Source: Desulfovibrio piger
GTDB taxonomy: Bacteria > Desulfobacterota > Desulfovibrionia > Desulfovibrionales > Desulfovibrionaceae
DNA length: 64,000 nt
Direction of reading: 5' to 3'
NCBI RefSeq assembly: GCF_951793255.1
Contig: NZ_OX636706.1
Span: 2,891,501 to 2,955,500 of the forward strand
The notes below the pieces were generated by a model. It was not told the DNA's origin. It made no database searches and worked only from the letters and a program-made list of their open reading frames with translations. Made by a program: the position numbers and the translations under genes. Positions 48,904 to 59,242 of the stretch are shown one piece after another; the stretch's first letter is position 1; the number at the start of each line of letters is the position of its first letter.

Positions 48904-50436
48904 TTACAGGGAACGCAGGCTGGGGGCCGCATGACGGGCCGCAGGGACCTTGCCTGCCAGGCTCATCTCGGGCCGGATGCCCGCATTGCGTTCGATGAGC
49001 TCCACAGCACGGGAGATCTGGCGACCGACCCTGGACTCATTGGCGATCTCGCGTTCCAGGGATGTGATGCCCTTGATGACCGTGGAGTGACGGCGGTTGA
49101 AGCGCTCGCCGATCTCCTTGAGGGACATGTCCGTATGCTTGCGGGCCAGATAATAGATGGTATTGCGGGCCAGCACGTACTGCTGTTTGTGCGAACGGGA
49201 TGCCAGCTGGCGTTCGTTGAGGCCGTAGCTCTCGCAGACCAGGCGCACGATGGAGGCGAAGTCCGGGCCACAGTCCACGGTGGCGTACTGCTGCAGCACT
49301 TCCAGCGCCAGCTCGGGATTGAGCCCGCAATTGAGCATGCGCGCCTTGAACACCAGACTTTTGAGGCAGGATTCCAGCTGGCGCACGTCGCCCTGCAGGC
49401 GCCCAGCCAGCAGATCACAGACCTCGTCAGGCAGCAGCACCTGAAAGCTCTTGGCTTTGCGCTCCAGGATATGGCGGCACATTTCCGTATCGGGCCGCTC
49501 CAGAGGCGACACGATGCCGGAGCAGAAATGGGAGACCAGCTGGCTGTCCAGTTTTTCCAGCTCGCGCGGAGAAAAGCTGCTGGTGAAGATGGCGCGGCCG
49601 CCGCGATCCTGCAGGCTCTTGATGACGGTCAGGACCATGTCCTGCATCTTTTCCTTGCCCTGGAGGAAATGCACGTCTTCCAGCAGGAGTACGTCCAGAT
49701 CGCGCAGACGGGCGCGAAAGCTCTCCACATCATTGCTGCGCAGGGCAGCCACATAGCGCGACGCCAGATCCTCGGCGGAAAGGTAGGCCAGACGGGCCTG
49801 ACCGCCCTGCTCCTGCACGGCACGGCCCACGGACTGCATGATGTGGGTCTTGCCCAGGCCGGAGGCCGAGCTGACGAACAGCGTCTCCACACAGCCGCCG
49901 TCATGGCAGATGTCCTTGGCCGCAGCCACGGCCATGGCGTTGCAGGGGCCGACCACGAAATCGTCGAAACTGAAGCGCCAGCGCTGACGGGTACGGGGGC
50001 GCAACGTGGGGGCAGGCAGAGGCAGGGAACACTGGCTGGGCTGCCAGAGGGGCTGGGACGGACGGGAAGGCGCCGTATGGAGAGGCGTTGCGGGCGCCTC
50101 ATGCACGGGCTGCGCCACGGGCGTAGCGAGAGGGGCCGCAGCAACGGCGGCAGGGGCAGCGGGCGCGGCAGGAGCGGGAGCAGCACCCTGACAGGAGATA
50201 CGGATATCGATGTTCTCCGGCGCCACCTGCAACACGGGCGCGGCAGCGGAGCGCAACGTATCCCGCATGCGGTCACGCAGCCAGCGGGCCACATATTCGC
50301 TGGGTGCGGCAAGGCACAGGCTGTTCCCCTCGATATGGGCATCCAGGGGATGGATCCACACCTTGAAGATGCCGGGATTGAGGACATCCCTCAAATTTTC
50401 AGAGATCTTCTGCCACTGCTCTTGCATGCCTGTCAT
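48904..50436 (-). CDS. dnaA: Chromosomal replication initiator DnaA
   Basis: This 510-residue initiator opens oriC. Domain I is the N-terminal about 80 residues (WQKISENLRDVLNPGIFKVWIHPL). Domain II is a long Ala/Pro-rich linker. Domain III has Walker A GLGKTHIMQSVG and Walker B LDVLLLEDVHFL. Domain IV has the DNA-binding region with FNRRHSTVIKGI, where most DnaA proteins have DHSTV. I took the ATG at 50436; 50481 and 50427 are alternatives with equally weak ribosome sites. dnaN is not adjacent, so either origin genes are dispersed in this organism or this is a DnaA paralogue. Confidence 0.85.
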   Translation of the reverse strand: MTGMQEQWQKISENLRDVLNPGIFKVWIHPLDAHIEGNSLCLAAPSEYVARWLRDRMRDTLRSAAAPVLQVAPENIDIRISCQGAAPAPAAPAAPAAVAAAPLATPVAQPVHEAPATPLHTAPSRPSQPLWQPSQCSLPLPAPTLRPRTRQRWRFSFDDFVVGPCNAMAVAAAKDICHDGGCVETLFVSSASGLGKTHIMQSVGRAVQEQGGQARLAYLSAEDLASRYVAALRSNDVESFRARLRDLDVLLLEDVHFLQGKEKMQDMVLTVIKSLQDRGGRAIFTSSFSPRELEKLDSQLVSHFCSGIVSPLERPDTEMCRHILERKAKSFQVLLPDEVCDLLAGRLQGDVRQLESCLKSLVFKARMLNCGLNPELALEVLQQYATVDCGPDFASIVRLVCESYGLNERQLASRSHKQQYVLARNTIYYLARKHTDMSLKEIGERFNRRHSTVIKGITSLEREIANESRVGRQISRAVELIERNAGIRPEMSLAGKVPAARHAAPSLRSL

Positions 50437-50720
50437 TGCCCGCCCATGAAAAATGCCGGTACGCGGGTCATGGTCAGCCATGCCCGCTCAAAAATGTCTC
50501 GCCCCATTGGTGCTGTTGCGATGTCGCCGTCCGTCTTTCGGCGAAGCGCCCGCAAGGATGTAGTTTTTTCGCGTTGTTCTGTCAACATATGGCGAACGGG
50601 AAGACCAGGCCTTTCGCGCCTGCTGCCGCCATGCGGGCATCCCTGCCCTCTATCCTCTGTGGACGCTTGTGAGATTCTGCCCTTTTTTTCCCCATACTGC
50701 AAGCCGGAAGAGCCGCCATG
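50437..50720 (-). other. Upstream region of dnaA
   Basis: About 285 bases between galU's terminator and dnaA. I looked for clustered DnaA boxes (TTATCCACA type) and an AT-rich unwinding stretch and found no convincing cluster; only isolated TGTGGA-like pieces occur near 50660. It probably carries the dnaA promoter, with no confident hexamers. Confidence 0.4.
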
Positions 50721-50760
50721 AAAAAGAAAGGTCGTTGCCACCGGAATGACAACGACCTTG
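50721..50760 (-). terminator. Terminator of galU operon
   Basis: AAGGTCGTTG (50729-50738) pairs perfectly with CAACGACCTT (50751-50760); read leftward it is followed by TTTCTTTTTC. It closes the cdaA-cdaR-glmM-galU series. Confidence 0.85.
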
Positions 50761-50781
50761 GGATCTTGCAGATATCGATGT

Positions 50782-51654
50782 TTACTTGAACTGCACGAAG
50801 TTCTTGAGCAGCCCCAGCAGTTCGTAACGCAGGGATTCATCCTGCAGGGCGAAGTAGATGTTGGCGCTCAGGAACTCGGCCCAGTCACCGGCATCGAAAC
50901 GCATGCCGGCCATACGCACGGCCATCATGCCGCGGTCCTTGGCCATGGCCTGCAGGGCGTCGGTGAGCTGGATCTCGCCGCCGTGGCCCGGTTTGACCTT
51001 TTCCAGATAGTCGAAGATGTCCGGGGTCAGCACATAGCGCCCCACGATGGCCATGCGGGAAGGCGCGTCCTCGCGCTTGGGCTTTTCCACCATGTCCCGC
51101 ACGCGGTACACGCCGGGGGCCACTTCCTCGCCATCGATGATGCCGTAACGGCTCACCTTTTCCCACGGCACTTCCATGACGCCGATGACGGGCATCTTTT
51201 CGGCCATGGCCACTTCGATGAGCTGGCCGATGCCGGGCACGCCGCTGAACATCAGGTCGTCGCCCACCATGACGGCAAAGGGCTCGTCACCCACCAGTTC
51301 ACGCGCGCACAGCACGGCATGGCCCAGGCCCAGCTGGCGCTTCTGGCGCACGGAAAGGATGTTGACCATCTCCGCCACGCGGCGCACTTCTTCCAGCTTG
51401 TCCAGCTTGCCGGAACGCTCCAGCAGGTCCTCGAGCTGAAGGTTGTGGTCGAAATGGTCTTCGATGACGTTCTTGTCGCGGTTGGTGACGAAGATCACGT
51501 CCTTGATATGGGCACGCTGGGCCTCTTCCACAACGTACTGGATGACAGGCTTGTTGTAGATGGGCAGCATTTCCTTGGGAATATTCTTGGTTGCGGGCAA
51601 GGAACGGGTCCCCCAGCCGGCCACAGGGATAACAACCTTACGAATATCCTTCAT
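50782..51654 (-). CDS. galU: UTP-glucose-1-phosphate uridylyltransferase
   Basis: This 290-residue enzyme makes UDP-glucose for envelope sugars. The nucleotide-binding signature is VVIPVAGWGTRSLPATKNIPKEMLPI near the start. Later marks are VRQKRQLGLGHAVLCA, VMVGDDLMF and GGEIQLTDAL. I chose the ATG at 51654, which has GGAGGA before it; an ATG 15 bases upstream is less well placed. It follows glmM and ends at a strong terminator, so it is the last gene of the operon. Confidence 0.92.
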   Translation of the reverse strand: MKDIRKVVIPVAGWGTRSLPATKNIPKEMLPIYNKPVIQYVVEEAQRAHIKDVIFVTNRDKNVIEDHFDHNLQLEDLLERSGKLDKLEEVRRVAEMVNILSVRQKRQLGLGHAVLCARELVGDEPFAVMVGDDLMFSGVPGIGQLIEVAMAEKMPVIGVMEVPWEKVSRYGIIDGEEVAPGVYRVRDMVEKPKREDAPSRMAIVGRYVLTPDIFDYLEKVKPGHGGEIQLTDALQAMAKDRGMMAVRMAGMRFDAGDWAEFLSANIYFALQDESLRYELLGLLKNFVQFK

Positions 51655-51780
51655 GTTCTCCTCCATCATGGCACGCCCGTCACGGGCCGTACCTGGGACA
51701 TGGTTCTTGACGAAAGTATGTCGCGGGTCTGCCGCGGCAGCTCCAGGAACGAATCAGCTCCTCCGGGAAGAGGACAAAAA

Positions 51781-53133
51781 CTAGCGAAGTTCGCGGCTCA
51801 CCACATCGGCCAGATCGCGCGCGTAGCGGACGACCTTGTCTTCATCTTCGGCCTCGACCATGACGCGGCACAGGGCCTCGGTGCCGGAGTAACGCAGCAG
51901 CACGCGGCCACGACCGGCCAGGGCCTTTTCCACATCGGCCACGGCCTTGCCGATGGCGGGGCGCTCCTCGAAGGGCAGCTTTTTTTCCACCCGCACGTTG
52001 ATGAGCTTCTGGGGGAAGAGGTGCAGCAGGCCCGCCAGCTCGGACAGGGGCTTTCCCTTCTCGCGCACGATGCGCAGCAGCTGCAGGGCCGCCAGCAGAC
52101 CGTCACCGGTGGTGCTGTACTGGCGGTAGATGAGGTGCCCGGACTGCTCGCCGCCCAGCATGGCGCCGGTCTTGCGCATGGCTTCCATGACGTAACGGTC
52201 GCCCACCTTGGTGCGCAGCAGCGTACCGGCGCGTTCCTTCATGAAGATCTCCAGCGCCAGGTTGCTCATGGCCGTAGCCACCAGCATGTTGCCGGGCAGT
52301 TCGCCCCGCTCCATCATGGCCTGGGCCCCCAGGGCCATGAGCTGGTCGCCGTCCAGGACATTGCCCTTTTCATCCACCACGATGAGGCGGTCGGCGTCGC
52401 CGTCCAGAGCCAGGCCCACGTCCGCGCGCACTTCGCGCACCTTGGCGGCCAGGGTCTCGGGATGCAGGGAACCGCAATGGTCGTTGATATTGGTCCCGTT
52501 GGGGCTGGTCCCCAGGCGGAAGACTTCCGCCCCCAGTTCTTCCAGGGCCAGCGGGGCCACCTTGTAGGCCGCACCGTTGGCACAGTCGATGACGATGCGC
52601 AGGCCGGACAGGGTCAGATGGGCCGGGAAACAGCTCTTGGTGTACACGATGTAGCGGCCGCCGGCGTCTTCGATCTTGCTGGCGCGGCCGACCCGGTTGG
52701 AATCGGGATAGGGCCAGCGCATGTCGGGATCGAGCACCATGGCCGAGATCTCGTTCTCCACCTCGTCAGGCAGCTTGAAGCCGTCGGCGTCGAAGAATTT
52801 GATGCCGTTGTCCGAATAGGGGTTGTGCGAGGCGGAGATGACCACGCCCAGATCCGCCCGCATGTTGCGGGTCAGGAAAGAGATGGCGGGCGTGGGCAGC
52901 GGGCCGGTCATGATGACGTGCATGCCGGCGGCGCACAGGCCCGCCGTGAGGGCGGACTCGAACATGTAGCCGGACAGGCGGGTATCCTTGCCGATGACCA
53001 CGCGGTGCTGGTGCGAGCCTTTGCGGAAGCGCACCCCGGCGGCCAGGCCCAGACGCAGGGCCACATCCACGGTCATGGGATAGATATTGACAGGGCCACG
53101 CAGGCCATCAGTGCCGAAAAGACGTTCTGCCAT
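51781..53133 (-). CDS. glmM: Phosphoglucosamine mutase
   Basis: This 450-residue enzyme converts glucosamine-6-phosphate to glucosamine-1-phosphate for peptidoglycan and LPS. The phosphoserine site is [19 protein letters not shown] near residue 100, the metal loop is [15 protein letters not shown] near 245, and the sugar-binding GGEQSGHLI near 330. GGAGAACAC precedes the ATG. It lies directly downstream of cdaA and cdaR; in other bacteria GlmM binds and inhibits the cyclase CdaA, which the conserved order here supports. Confidence 0.94.
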   Translation of the reverse strand: MAERLFGTDGLRGPVNIYPMTVDVALRLGLAAGVRFRKGSHQHRVVIGKDTRLSGYMFESALTAGLCAAGMHVIMTGPLPTPAISFLTRNMRADLGVVISASHNPYSDNGIKFFDADGFKLPDEVENEISAMVLDPDMRWPYPDSNRVGRASKIEDAGGRYIVYTKSCFPAHLTLSGLRIVIDCANGAAYKVAPLALEELGAEVFRLGTSPNGTNINDHCGSLHPETLAAKVREVRADVGLALDGDADRLIVVDEKGNVLDGDQLMALGAQAMMERGELPGNMLVATAMSNLALEIFMKERAGTLLRTKVGDRYVMEAMRKTGAMLGGEQSGHLIYRQYSTTGDGLLAALQLLRIVREKGKPLSELAGLLHLFPQKLINVRVEKKLPFEERPAIGKAVADVEKALAGRGRVLLRYSGTEALCRVMVEAEDEDKVVRYARDLADVVSRELR

Positions 53134-53165
53134 GTGTTCTCCTTGCCGGTGCCATGCGCCGGAGG

Positions 53166-54095
53166 CTACTTCTTACGGGTAATGGTAACGCTGTCGAATG
53201 AGGGATTCAAGATGGTCATGCCTTCCGGCAGCTGGATGCGCGGCTCTGCCGTGCCCTTCTGCCCCGGCTCCAGCGCCGGCGGGACGACCATCACTTCCAG
53301 TCGTTTGAGATAGGACGAATTGCGGGCCAGGGCCTCGGGCACCTCCACCATGACTTCCACATGGGAGGGCTCCACCGTGAACTGCGAGGCGTTCTGGGCC
53401 TCCACCGAGATCTTGCACCGGCGGGAGACCACGGTACGGCCGCTGGTGATGGTGTACTGCACCTTCACCGAGGCGGGGTTGGAGGTGACCAGGCTGGGAG
53501 TATCCAGCAGCAGGGTCTGCTCCACCGTGGTGCCGGCGGCCTTGGGATCCAGCCGGATGCCCAGAGGCAGGTTGTTGATGGACGAGATGACGCCTTCCGG
53601 CCCGCGCAGAGTGACGGATGCCGGGGACACGGTCACGTTCTCCACGGTCAGGGCCCCGCTGCGCAGGGGGGATTCCAGCACGGCCCGGATGGGCACGCTG
53701 CGCTCGGCCAGGGTGTCGGCCGTGATGACGATGCGGGGCGGCTGTACGTCCACCAGCTCGAAGGCCCGCAAACTGGGGCCCATGTTGTCCGAGGTCAGGG
53801 GGACGATGGTCGTGCCCTTTTTGATATTGGAAAGATTGATGGCTTCCGTCAGGCTGCGCGACGAGATGGAGCGCAACAGGATCTCCGGCCCGCGCAGACG
53901 CACCTGCACCTTGCTGACAAGACCGTCCGTCACCACCAGCCCGGAGGGGATGCCGTTGTATTCGATGCCCACTTCCAGCTGGACTTCCAGACGGTCGCGC
54001 ACGCTGACCACATACCACATGCCCACGGCCACGGCAAAGGCCACGAGCAGGGAAAGGAGATGGGGGGCCTTGCGGCTGTTCTTAGAGAATATCAT
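53166..54095 (-). CDS. cdaR: CdaR/YbbR-domain membrane protein
   Basis: This 309-residue protein has one N-terminal membrane helix ([20 protein letters not shown]) and a series of YbbR repeats outside the membrane ([52 protein letters not shown]). In other bacteria CdaR regulates the diadenylate cyclase CdaA. It overlaps cdaA by 14 bases, which supports a CdaA-CdaR unit. It has about three repeats rather than the four of many Firmicutes. Confidence 0.87.
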   Translation of the reverse strand: MIFSKNSRKAPHLLSLLVAFAVAVGMWYVVSVRDRLEVQLEVGIEYNGIPSGLVVTDGLVSKVQVRLRGPEILLRSISSRSLTEAINLSNIKKGTTIVPLTSDNMGPSLRAFELVDVQPPRIVITADTLAERSVPIRAVLESPLRSGALTVENVTVSPASVTLRGPEGVISSINNLPLGIRLDPKAAGTTVEQTLLLDTPSLVTSNPASVKVQYTITSGRTVVSRRCKISVEAQNASQFTVEPSHVEVMVEVPEALARNSSYLKRLEVMVVPPALEPGQKGTAEPRIQLPEGMTILNPSFDSVTITRKK

Positions 54096-54816
54096 TGAGC
54101 ACCTGCCTCAAGCGTGTGGCATCGAGACTGCGGACGAGCTCGCCCTTCATGGCCACGGAGATCTCGCCGCGCTCTTCCGAGACCACGACCACCACGGCAT
54201 CACATTCCTGCGTCATGCCCAGGGCGGCGCGGTGGCGCGTGCCGAACGACTGCCCCTTGGCCTCGGCCAGGGGAAGGATGCAGGCGGCGGCCGTGATGCG
54301 CCCCTTGCTGATGAGCACGGCACCGTCATGCAGCGGCGCCTTGGGATAGAAGATGTTCATGAGCAGCTGGCGTGACAGCAGGGCATCCACCCGCACGCCT
54401 TCGCGCTTGATCATGTCGTCCAGCCGGGTGCCCCGCTCGATGACGATGAGGGCCCCCACACGCAGGCGGGCCATCTCCACACAGGCCATGACCACTTCTT
54501 CCACGGCCGAATGCTGCAGCGCACGCTTGCGGAAAAGGTTGTTGGTCCCTATCTCGCCCAGTGCCTGCCGGATGTCGCTCTGGAAAATGACCACGATGAG
54601 CAGGAACAGGGAGCTGAAGACATGCTGCAGCAACCAGGTCAGGGTATACAGCGCCATGCTGCGCGAGATGAAATACAGCAGGGTCAGCAGCCCAAGACCG
54701 GTCAGCACCGTCAGGGCACGCGATCCCCGCAACAGCTGGATGACCTGGTAGAGCAGGAATGCTACCAGCAGGATGTCCAGCGCGTCACGCCATTCAAAAA
54801 CCACATGTTCCAGCAC
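54082..54816 (-). CDS. cdaA: Diadenylate cyclase CdaA (c-di-AMP synthase)
   Basis: This 244-residue enzyme makes cyclic di-AMP from two ATP. The N-terminus has three membrane helices (ALDILLVAFLLYQVIQLL, LTVLTGLGLLTLLYFIS, YTLTWLLQHVFSSLFLLIVVIF). The DAC domain has the catalytic DGAVLISKGRI and GTRHRAALGM motifs. It starts with GTG at 54816 behind AGGGACC. A cdaA-cdaR-glmM order outside Firmicutes shows that c-di-AMP signalling is present in this lineage, and the neighbouring ftsH and galU link it to envelope control. Confidence 0.92.
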   Translation of the reverse strand: MLEHVVFEWRDALDILLVAFLLYQVIQLLRGSRALTVLTGLGLLTLLYFISRSMALYTLTWLLQHVFSSLFLLIVVIFQSDIRQALGEIGTNNLFRKRALQHSAVEEVVMACVEMARLRVGALIVIERGTRLDDMIKREGVRVDALLSRQLLMNIFYPKAPLHDGAVLISKGRITAAACILPLAEAKGQSFGTRHRAALGMTQECDAVVVVVSEERGEISVAMKGELVRSLDATRLRQVLNDIL

Positions 54817-54979
54817 GGTCCCTATCCTTGGGCATCAGAAAAATCCCCTTCCACGCCATGGGATGGCGTCCCCCCTTGCCGTCTGCCGCATCACGGATGC
54901 CGGGCAGCCGGCGCGCAGTATAAAAACAAGCGCACGCCGGCGCAACAGACAAATATCCCCCGTGCGGCCGGGCCGGGCA

Positions 54980-55894
54980 TCAGTCCCCGCAGGCCCCGGC
55001 GGGATCACGGAAGGCCGCGGCCAGCGTGAGCGTCTGGCGCGTGGCGGCCACATCGTGCACACGATGCCAGAACAGGCCCTTTTCCCAGAGCATGGCCGTA
55101 GCCACCTGGGTGGCGCAGCCCCGTTCCTGGGTGGTGAGGCCCAGCAGCTGCCCGAACATGGACTTCATGGACAGGCCCATGAGCACGGGCCGTCCGAAGG
55201 CGAGCCAGTCCTCCGCATGGGCCAGCAGCTCCAGATTATGGCGCAGGGTCTTGCCGAAACCGATGCCGGGATCCAGCACGATGTGCTCTTCCGGCAGACC
55301 GGCGGCGGTCAGACGGTGCAGCTCGCGCTCGAAAAAGGCCATGACCTCGGAACGCACGTCCGTATAGCGGGGATCCTTCTGCATGACGTCCGGTCTGCCC
55401 TGGCTGTGCATGAGCACATAACCCGGCTTGTACTGGACGAGCACGTCCAGCAGGCCGGGATCGAAGCCGCAGGCCGAAATGTCGTTGATGATCTGCACGC
55501 CTTCTTCAAGCACGGCAGCCGCCGTGGCCGCATGGTAGGTGTCCACGGAGAGCATGACGCCGGGGATCTCCCGCCGCAGTTCGCGCAGCACGGGCATGAG
55601 ACGCAGCAGCTCCTGCTCAGGCGTCAGGGCCTGTGCGCCGGGCCGGGAAGATTCCGCCCCCAGATCGAGGATGTCGGCCCCTTCCGCATGCAGGCGCATG
55701 GCGTGGGCCAGCCCCAGATCCGCGGAATCGTGCGTGCCGCCGTCATAGAAGGAGTCCGGCGTCAGGTTGACGATGCCCATAACGCCAAAGGGGGCAGAGG
55801 TCGTCACCGCCCCGCCCCCAAGACACAGCCAGGAGCCGCCCCGGCGGGACGGCTCCTCAGACATATGGTTATTGCTTGCGCTGTTCGTTTTCAT
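54980..55894 (-). CDS. folP: Dihydropteroate synthase
   Basis: This 304-residue enzyme joins p-aminobenzoate to the pterin precursor of folate and is the sulfonamide target. Signatures are GIVNLTPDSFYDGG near the N-terminus, DLGAESSRPGAQ, and VLDPGIGFGKTLRHNLELL. I chose the ATG at 55894 because AGGACAACG lies before it, which overlaps ftsH by 26 bases; an ATG at 55864, just past the ftsH stop, is an alternative. The ftsH-folP order is common in bacteria. Confidence 0.9.
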   Translation of the reverse strand: MKTNSASNNHMSEEPSRRGGSWLCLGGGAVTTSAPFGVMGIVNLTPDSFYDGGTHDSADLGLAHAMRLHAEGADILDLGAESSRPGAQALTPEQELLRLMPVLRELRREIPGVMLSVDTYHAATAAAVLEEGVQIINDISACGFDPGLLDVLVQYKPGYVLMHSQGRPDVMQKDPRYTDVRSEVMAFFERELHRLTAAGLPEEHIVLDPGIGFGKTLRHNLELLAHAEDWLAFGRPVLMGLSMKSMFGQLLGLTTQERGCATQVATAMLWEKGLFWHRVHDVAATRQTLTLAAAFRDPAGACGD

Positions 55895-57875
55895 CGTTGT
55901 CCTGCGTTCTGTTGCCCGTATCGACATCGCCCTGCTCCGCCTTTTCGGGAGCGGGTTCAGCAGCCTTGTCCGCCTCGGGCGCCGCGGCGTCCGTGTCGGC
56001 CGGATCCGGCTCCAGCACGAAATCCCCGGCAGGAGCGGCCTTCACCGGCTTGCCGTTGGCGTCCAGCGGCAGCAGGGGCTTGTTCTCCATGAGCAGGTCC
56101 AGCTCTTCGCCGCTGATGGTCTCACGTTCCAGCAGCGCCTGCGCGATGCGGTCCAGGGCCGCACGGTTGTCTTGCAGCAGCTTGACGCAGCGGGCGTGAG
56201 CCTCTTCCACGATGCGCTTGACTTCGGCGTCCACCAGGCGGGCGGTTTCTTCGCTGTAGTTCTTGTTCTGCACCCATTCGCGGCCGATGAAGACTTCTTC
56301 ACCGGTCTCACCGATGGACAGGGTGCCGATGGCATCGCTCATGCCCCACTCACAGACCATCTTGCGGGCCATGCGGGTCACGCGTTCGATGTCGTTGGAA
56401 GCGCCGGTGGTGATGTCGTCAAAGACGATCTCTTCCGCCACACGGCCGCCCAGCAGCACCACCAGGTTGTTGCGCAGGTAATTGCGCGAGTAGCCGTGGC
56501 GGTCTTCCTCGGGCAGCTGCATGGTCAGGCCCAGGGCGCGGCCGCGGGGGATGATGGTGACCTTGTGCACGGGATCGGAACCGGGCAGCAGGCGGGCCGC
56601 CAGGGCATGGCCGCCTTCGTGGTAGGCCGTGATGCGCTTTTCCTCATCGGAAAGGATCAGGCTGCGGCGTTCGCGGCCCATGAGCACCTTGTCCTTGGCG
56701 TATTCGAAGTCGTGCATGTCCACCTTGGTGGCATTGAGCTTGGCGGCCTGCAGGGCGGCTTCGTTGACCAGGTTCTCCAGATCGGCGCCGGAGAAACCCG
56801 GCGTACCGCGAGCCAGTGTATCCAGATCCACATCGGGATCCAGAGGCGTACGCTTGGTGTGGACCTCGAGGATACGGCGGCGGCCGCGCAGGTCAGGCGT
56901 GGGCACCACCACCTGACGGTCGAAACGGCCGGGACGCAGCAGGGCCGGGTCCAGAACGTCGGGACGGTTGGTGGCGGCCAGCAGGATGACGCCCTCGTTG
57001 CTTTCGAAGCCGTCCATTTCCACCAGCAGCTGGTTCAGGGTCTGTTCGCGTTCGTCATGGCCACCGCCCAGACCGGCGCCACGCTTGCGGCCCACGGCGT
57101 CGATCTCGTCGATGAAGATGAGGCAGGGGGCGTTCTTCTTGCCCTGCACGAACAGGTCGCGCACACGGGAGGCACCCACGCCCACGAACATCTCCACGAA
57201 GTCCGAACCGGAGATGGAGAAGAAGGGCACGCCGGCCTCACCGGCCACGGCGCGGGCCAGCAGGGTCTTACCGGTACCTGGAGGGCCCACCAGCAGCACG
57301 CCCTTGGGGATGCGGCCGCCCAGACGGGTGAACTTTTTGGGGTTGGACAGGAATTCCACCACTTCGGACAGTTCGTCCTTGGCTTCATCCACACCGGCCA
57401 CGTCCTCAAAGGTCACACGGGCCGAGTCCTGGTTGAGCAGGCGCGCGCGGGAACGGCCAAAGCTCATGGCCTTGCCGCCGCCACCCTGCATCTGGCGCAT
57501 GAAGAAGATCCAGACACCGATGAGCAGCAGCATGGGGAACCACGACACCAGCAGGGTCATGTACCAGGGCTGTTCTTCCGGCGGCTGGGCCTTGACTTCC
57601 ACCTTCTTGTCCAGCAGGCGGGACACCAGCTCATTGTCACGCGGGGCATAGGTCTGGACGGAGGCACCGTCCGGTCCGCGCCCGATGAGGGTGTTGCCCT
57701 GGATCTCCACAGAGCTGATCTGCCCGCCGTCCACACGGCCGATGAAATCCGTGTAGGACACCTTCTGGGCCGAGCTTTGCGGCTGCTGGAACATATTGAA
57801 AAGCATGACCATCGCAAGGACTATGGCAGCCCAGAGCATCAGGTTGCGACTAAACTGATTCAATTCGGCCTCCAC
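55869..57875 (-). CDS. ftsH: Membrane ATP-dependent zinc metalloprotease FtsH
   Basis: This 668-residue protease degrades membrane and regulatory proteins. It has two N-terminal membrane helices flanking a short periplasmic domain ([18 protein letters not shown] and [21 protein letters not shown]). The AAA core has Walker [18 protein letters not shown], Walker [17 protein letters not shown], and the zinc site [15 protein letters not shown]. The C-terminal tail is acidic and low-complexity. It heads the leftward series with folP, cdaA, cdaR, glmM and galU. Confidence 0.95.
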   Translation of the reverse strand: MEAELNQFSRNLMLWAAIVLAMVMLFNMFQQPQSSAQKVSYTDFIGRVDGGQISSVEIQGNTLIGRGPDGASVQTYAPRDNELVSRLLDKKVEVKAQPPEEQPWYMTLLVSWFPMLLLIGVWIFFMRQMQGGGGKAMSFGRSRARLLNQDSARVTFEDVAGVDEAKDELSEVVEFLSNPKKFTRLGGRIPKGVLLVGPPGTGKTLLARAVAGEAGVPFFSISGSDFVEMFVGVGASRVRDLFVQGKKNAPCLIFIDEIDAVGRKRGAGLGGGHDEREQTLNQLLVEMDGFESNEGVILLAATNRPDVLDPALLRPGRFDRQVVVPTPDLRGRRRILEVHTKRTPLDPDVDLDTLARGTPGFSGADLENLVNEAALQAAKLNATKVDMHDFEYAKDKVLMGRERRSLILSDEEKRITAYHEGGHALAARLLPGSDPVHKVTIIPRGRALGLTMQLPEEDRHGYSRNYLRNNLVVLLGGRVAEEIVFDDITTGASNDIERVTRMARKMVCEWGMSDAIGTLSIGETGEEVFIGREWVQNKNYSEETARLVDAEVKRIVEEAHARCVKLLQDNRAALDRIAQALLERETISGEELDLLMENKPLLPLDANGKPVKAAPAGDFVLEPDPADTDAAAPEADKAAEPAPEKAEQGDVDTGNRTQDNDENEQRKQ

Positions 57876-58131
57876 TACAGAGCGGTAAAGCGTTGTGCTG
57901 ATGGCGCACCGGTCTGCGCCAAGCAGTCAAGGTACTCTGACCGGCGGCAGGGTGTCAATCGACACCGGTCAGGGATCAGGAACAAGATAAGTCTCTTTTC
58001 CCGCCTGGCAATGGGCAGCGCCGGAGAGACGGGAAAATCGCTCTTCCCGCACCATACTCCGGTACCAGCGCCTTGCCGCAGGGCGGACTTGCTTTCCCCC
58101 GGGCTTTGTGTCACATATATGGCTGTTGTGT

Positions 58132-58225
58132 GGAGGCGTGTCGTCACCGGTGTGGCGCCCGGTCTTCAAAACCGGTGGCAGGCTTAACCGTCTGCGGTAG
58201 GTTCGACTCCTATACGCCTCCGCCA
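58132..58225 (+). tRNA. selC: Selenocysteine tRNA (anticodon UCA)
   Basis: The 94-base sequence folds as a tRNA-Sec: an 8-bp acceptor stem (GGAGGCGT with ACGCCTCC), long extra arm, anticodon stem CCGGT/ACCGG and loop CTTCAAA with anticodon UCA, T loop GGTTCGACTCC, G73 and encoded CCA. The 8-bp acceptor and UCA anticodon are diagnostic. Together with selA at 40850 it shows UGA is read as selenocysteine in this organism. Confidence 0.95.
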
Positions 58226-58240
58226 TCCCGTCAACAGTCC

Positions 58241-58272
58241 GTCCGCAAGCCTTGTGCCTGCGGACTTTTTTT
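58241..58272 (+). terminator. Terminator of selC
   Basis: GTCCGCA (58241-58247) pairs with TGCGGAC (58259-58265), followed by seven T. It lies 15 bases after the tRNA 3' end. Confidence 0.85.
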
Positions 58273-58396
58273 GTATCAGCCCCGTTTCGGAGCGCCGGGG
58301 CAGGCAGCCGCAAGGGTGTCCCTGCCTGTAGCAGACGGCGCGTCGGGATACCGTCAGCGCATTGCCTTTTACCTGCCTGACGGGCATCATCACAGC

Positions 58397-59131
58397 ATGT
58401 CCCGGCTCACATCTTCCTCTCCCTTGCCGCCCATGCTGCTGGCGGCCTGCCCTTTGCCGTCCTTCTCCGGTCAGTCTCCTGCCATCTCACTGCCGGAGTT
58501 GCCGGAGGGCCTGCCGGCGGCGGAAGACCGGGCCCATATGGCGGCTTTCCGCCTTCCGGCCGAACGTGAAAAACGCCATCTGGCACGGCTGCTGCTGGCG
58601 GTGCTGCTGCATCGCGCCGCTGTTGCCGGTCTGTCCGCCCTCCCCTCTTTGAGCTGGCATCCCCTGCCGCTGCTGTTCCACCGCATGCGGGAGGCCCGGC
58701 TTTTCTTCGCCCGCCATGCCTGTCCCCGTCTGCATCGCCTGCCTTCAGGCCGTCCGTGGCTGGAAGGCTTTTCCGTCAGCTTCAGCTACAGCGAACAGGC
58801 GGTCTTCTGCCTGCTGGCCGGGCCCGATACCAGCCCCGGCGTGGATGCCGAGGCCCTGACGAGCCCGGCGCCGTCCGCATCGGCCTTCGCGCCCCAAGAG
58901 CTTTCCTCCCGTCTTTCTCCATCAGCCCGACAGCGTGACTGCCTGCGCCGCTGGACCATCAAGGAAGCCGTCTTCAAGGCCGCCGGTACGGGCTGCGACC
59001 GACCGCCGCGCCTGCTGGACAGCGGCCGCAGCGGCCGGCGCACAGGCGACCTCAGGCTGGATGCCGCCCTTTACCGCTGGCAGATGCTGCCCTGTCCCGG
59101 CCACTGGCTCTGCGTGGCGGTGCGGGGGTAA
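58397..59131 (+). CDS. 4'-phosphopantetheinyl transferase superfamily protein
   Basis: This 244-residue protein has the two Sfp-type motifs: GVDAEALTS (metal-binding Asp) and RRWTIKEAVFKAAGTG (W-x-x-K-E-A-x-x-K), so it would load phosphopantetheine onto carrier proteins. The start at 58397 follows the tRNA and its terminator; no strong ribosome site is visible. The N-terminal half is Leu/Pro/His-rich and unlike other family members. Confidence 0.78.
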   Translation: MSRLTSSSPLPPMLLAACPLPSFSGQSPAISLPELPEGLPAAEDRAHMAAFRLPAEREKRHLARLLLAVLLHRAAVAGLSALPSLSWHPLPLLFHRMREARLFFARHACPRLHRLPSGRPWLEGFSVSFSYSEQAVFCLLAGPDTSPGVDAEALTSPAPSASAFAPQELSSRLSPSARQRDCLRRWTIKEAVFKAAGTGCDRPPRLLDSGRSGRRTGDLRLDAALYRWQMLPCPGHWLCVAVRG

Positions 59132-59242
59132 GGCTTCCATTCTTTCCGCGCACCAGGTCGCCCCGGCCATTTTGTGTCCCCTCGCAGCTGCCATATACAA
59201 ACATTACTTGCCTTATGCCCGCTTTTGGGTCACTGTGCGCCC

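Noticed and set aside
50437-50720. Replication origin next to dnaA
   Set aside because: No cluster of DnaA boxes or AT-rich unwinding region seen.
48727-50721. Long rightward open frame over dnaA
   Set aside because: Antisense shadow of dnaA; the leftward frame has all DnaA motifs.
50746-53313. 855-residue rightward open frame over galU and glmM
   Set aside because: Histidine- and glutamine-rich antisense translation of two clear genes.
55767-58187. 806-residue rightward open frame over ftsH
   Set aside because: Antisense of ftsH, whose catalytic motifs are unmistakable on the other strand.
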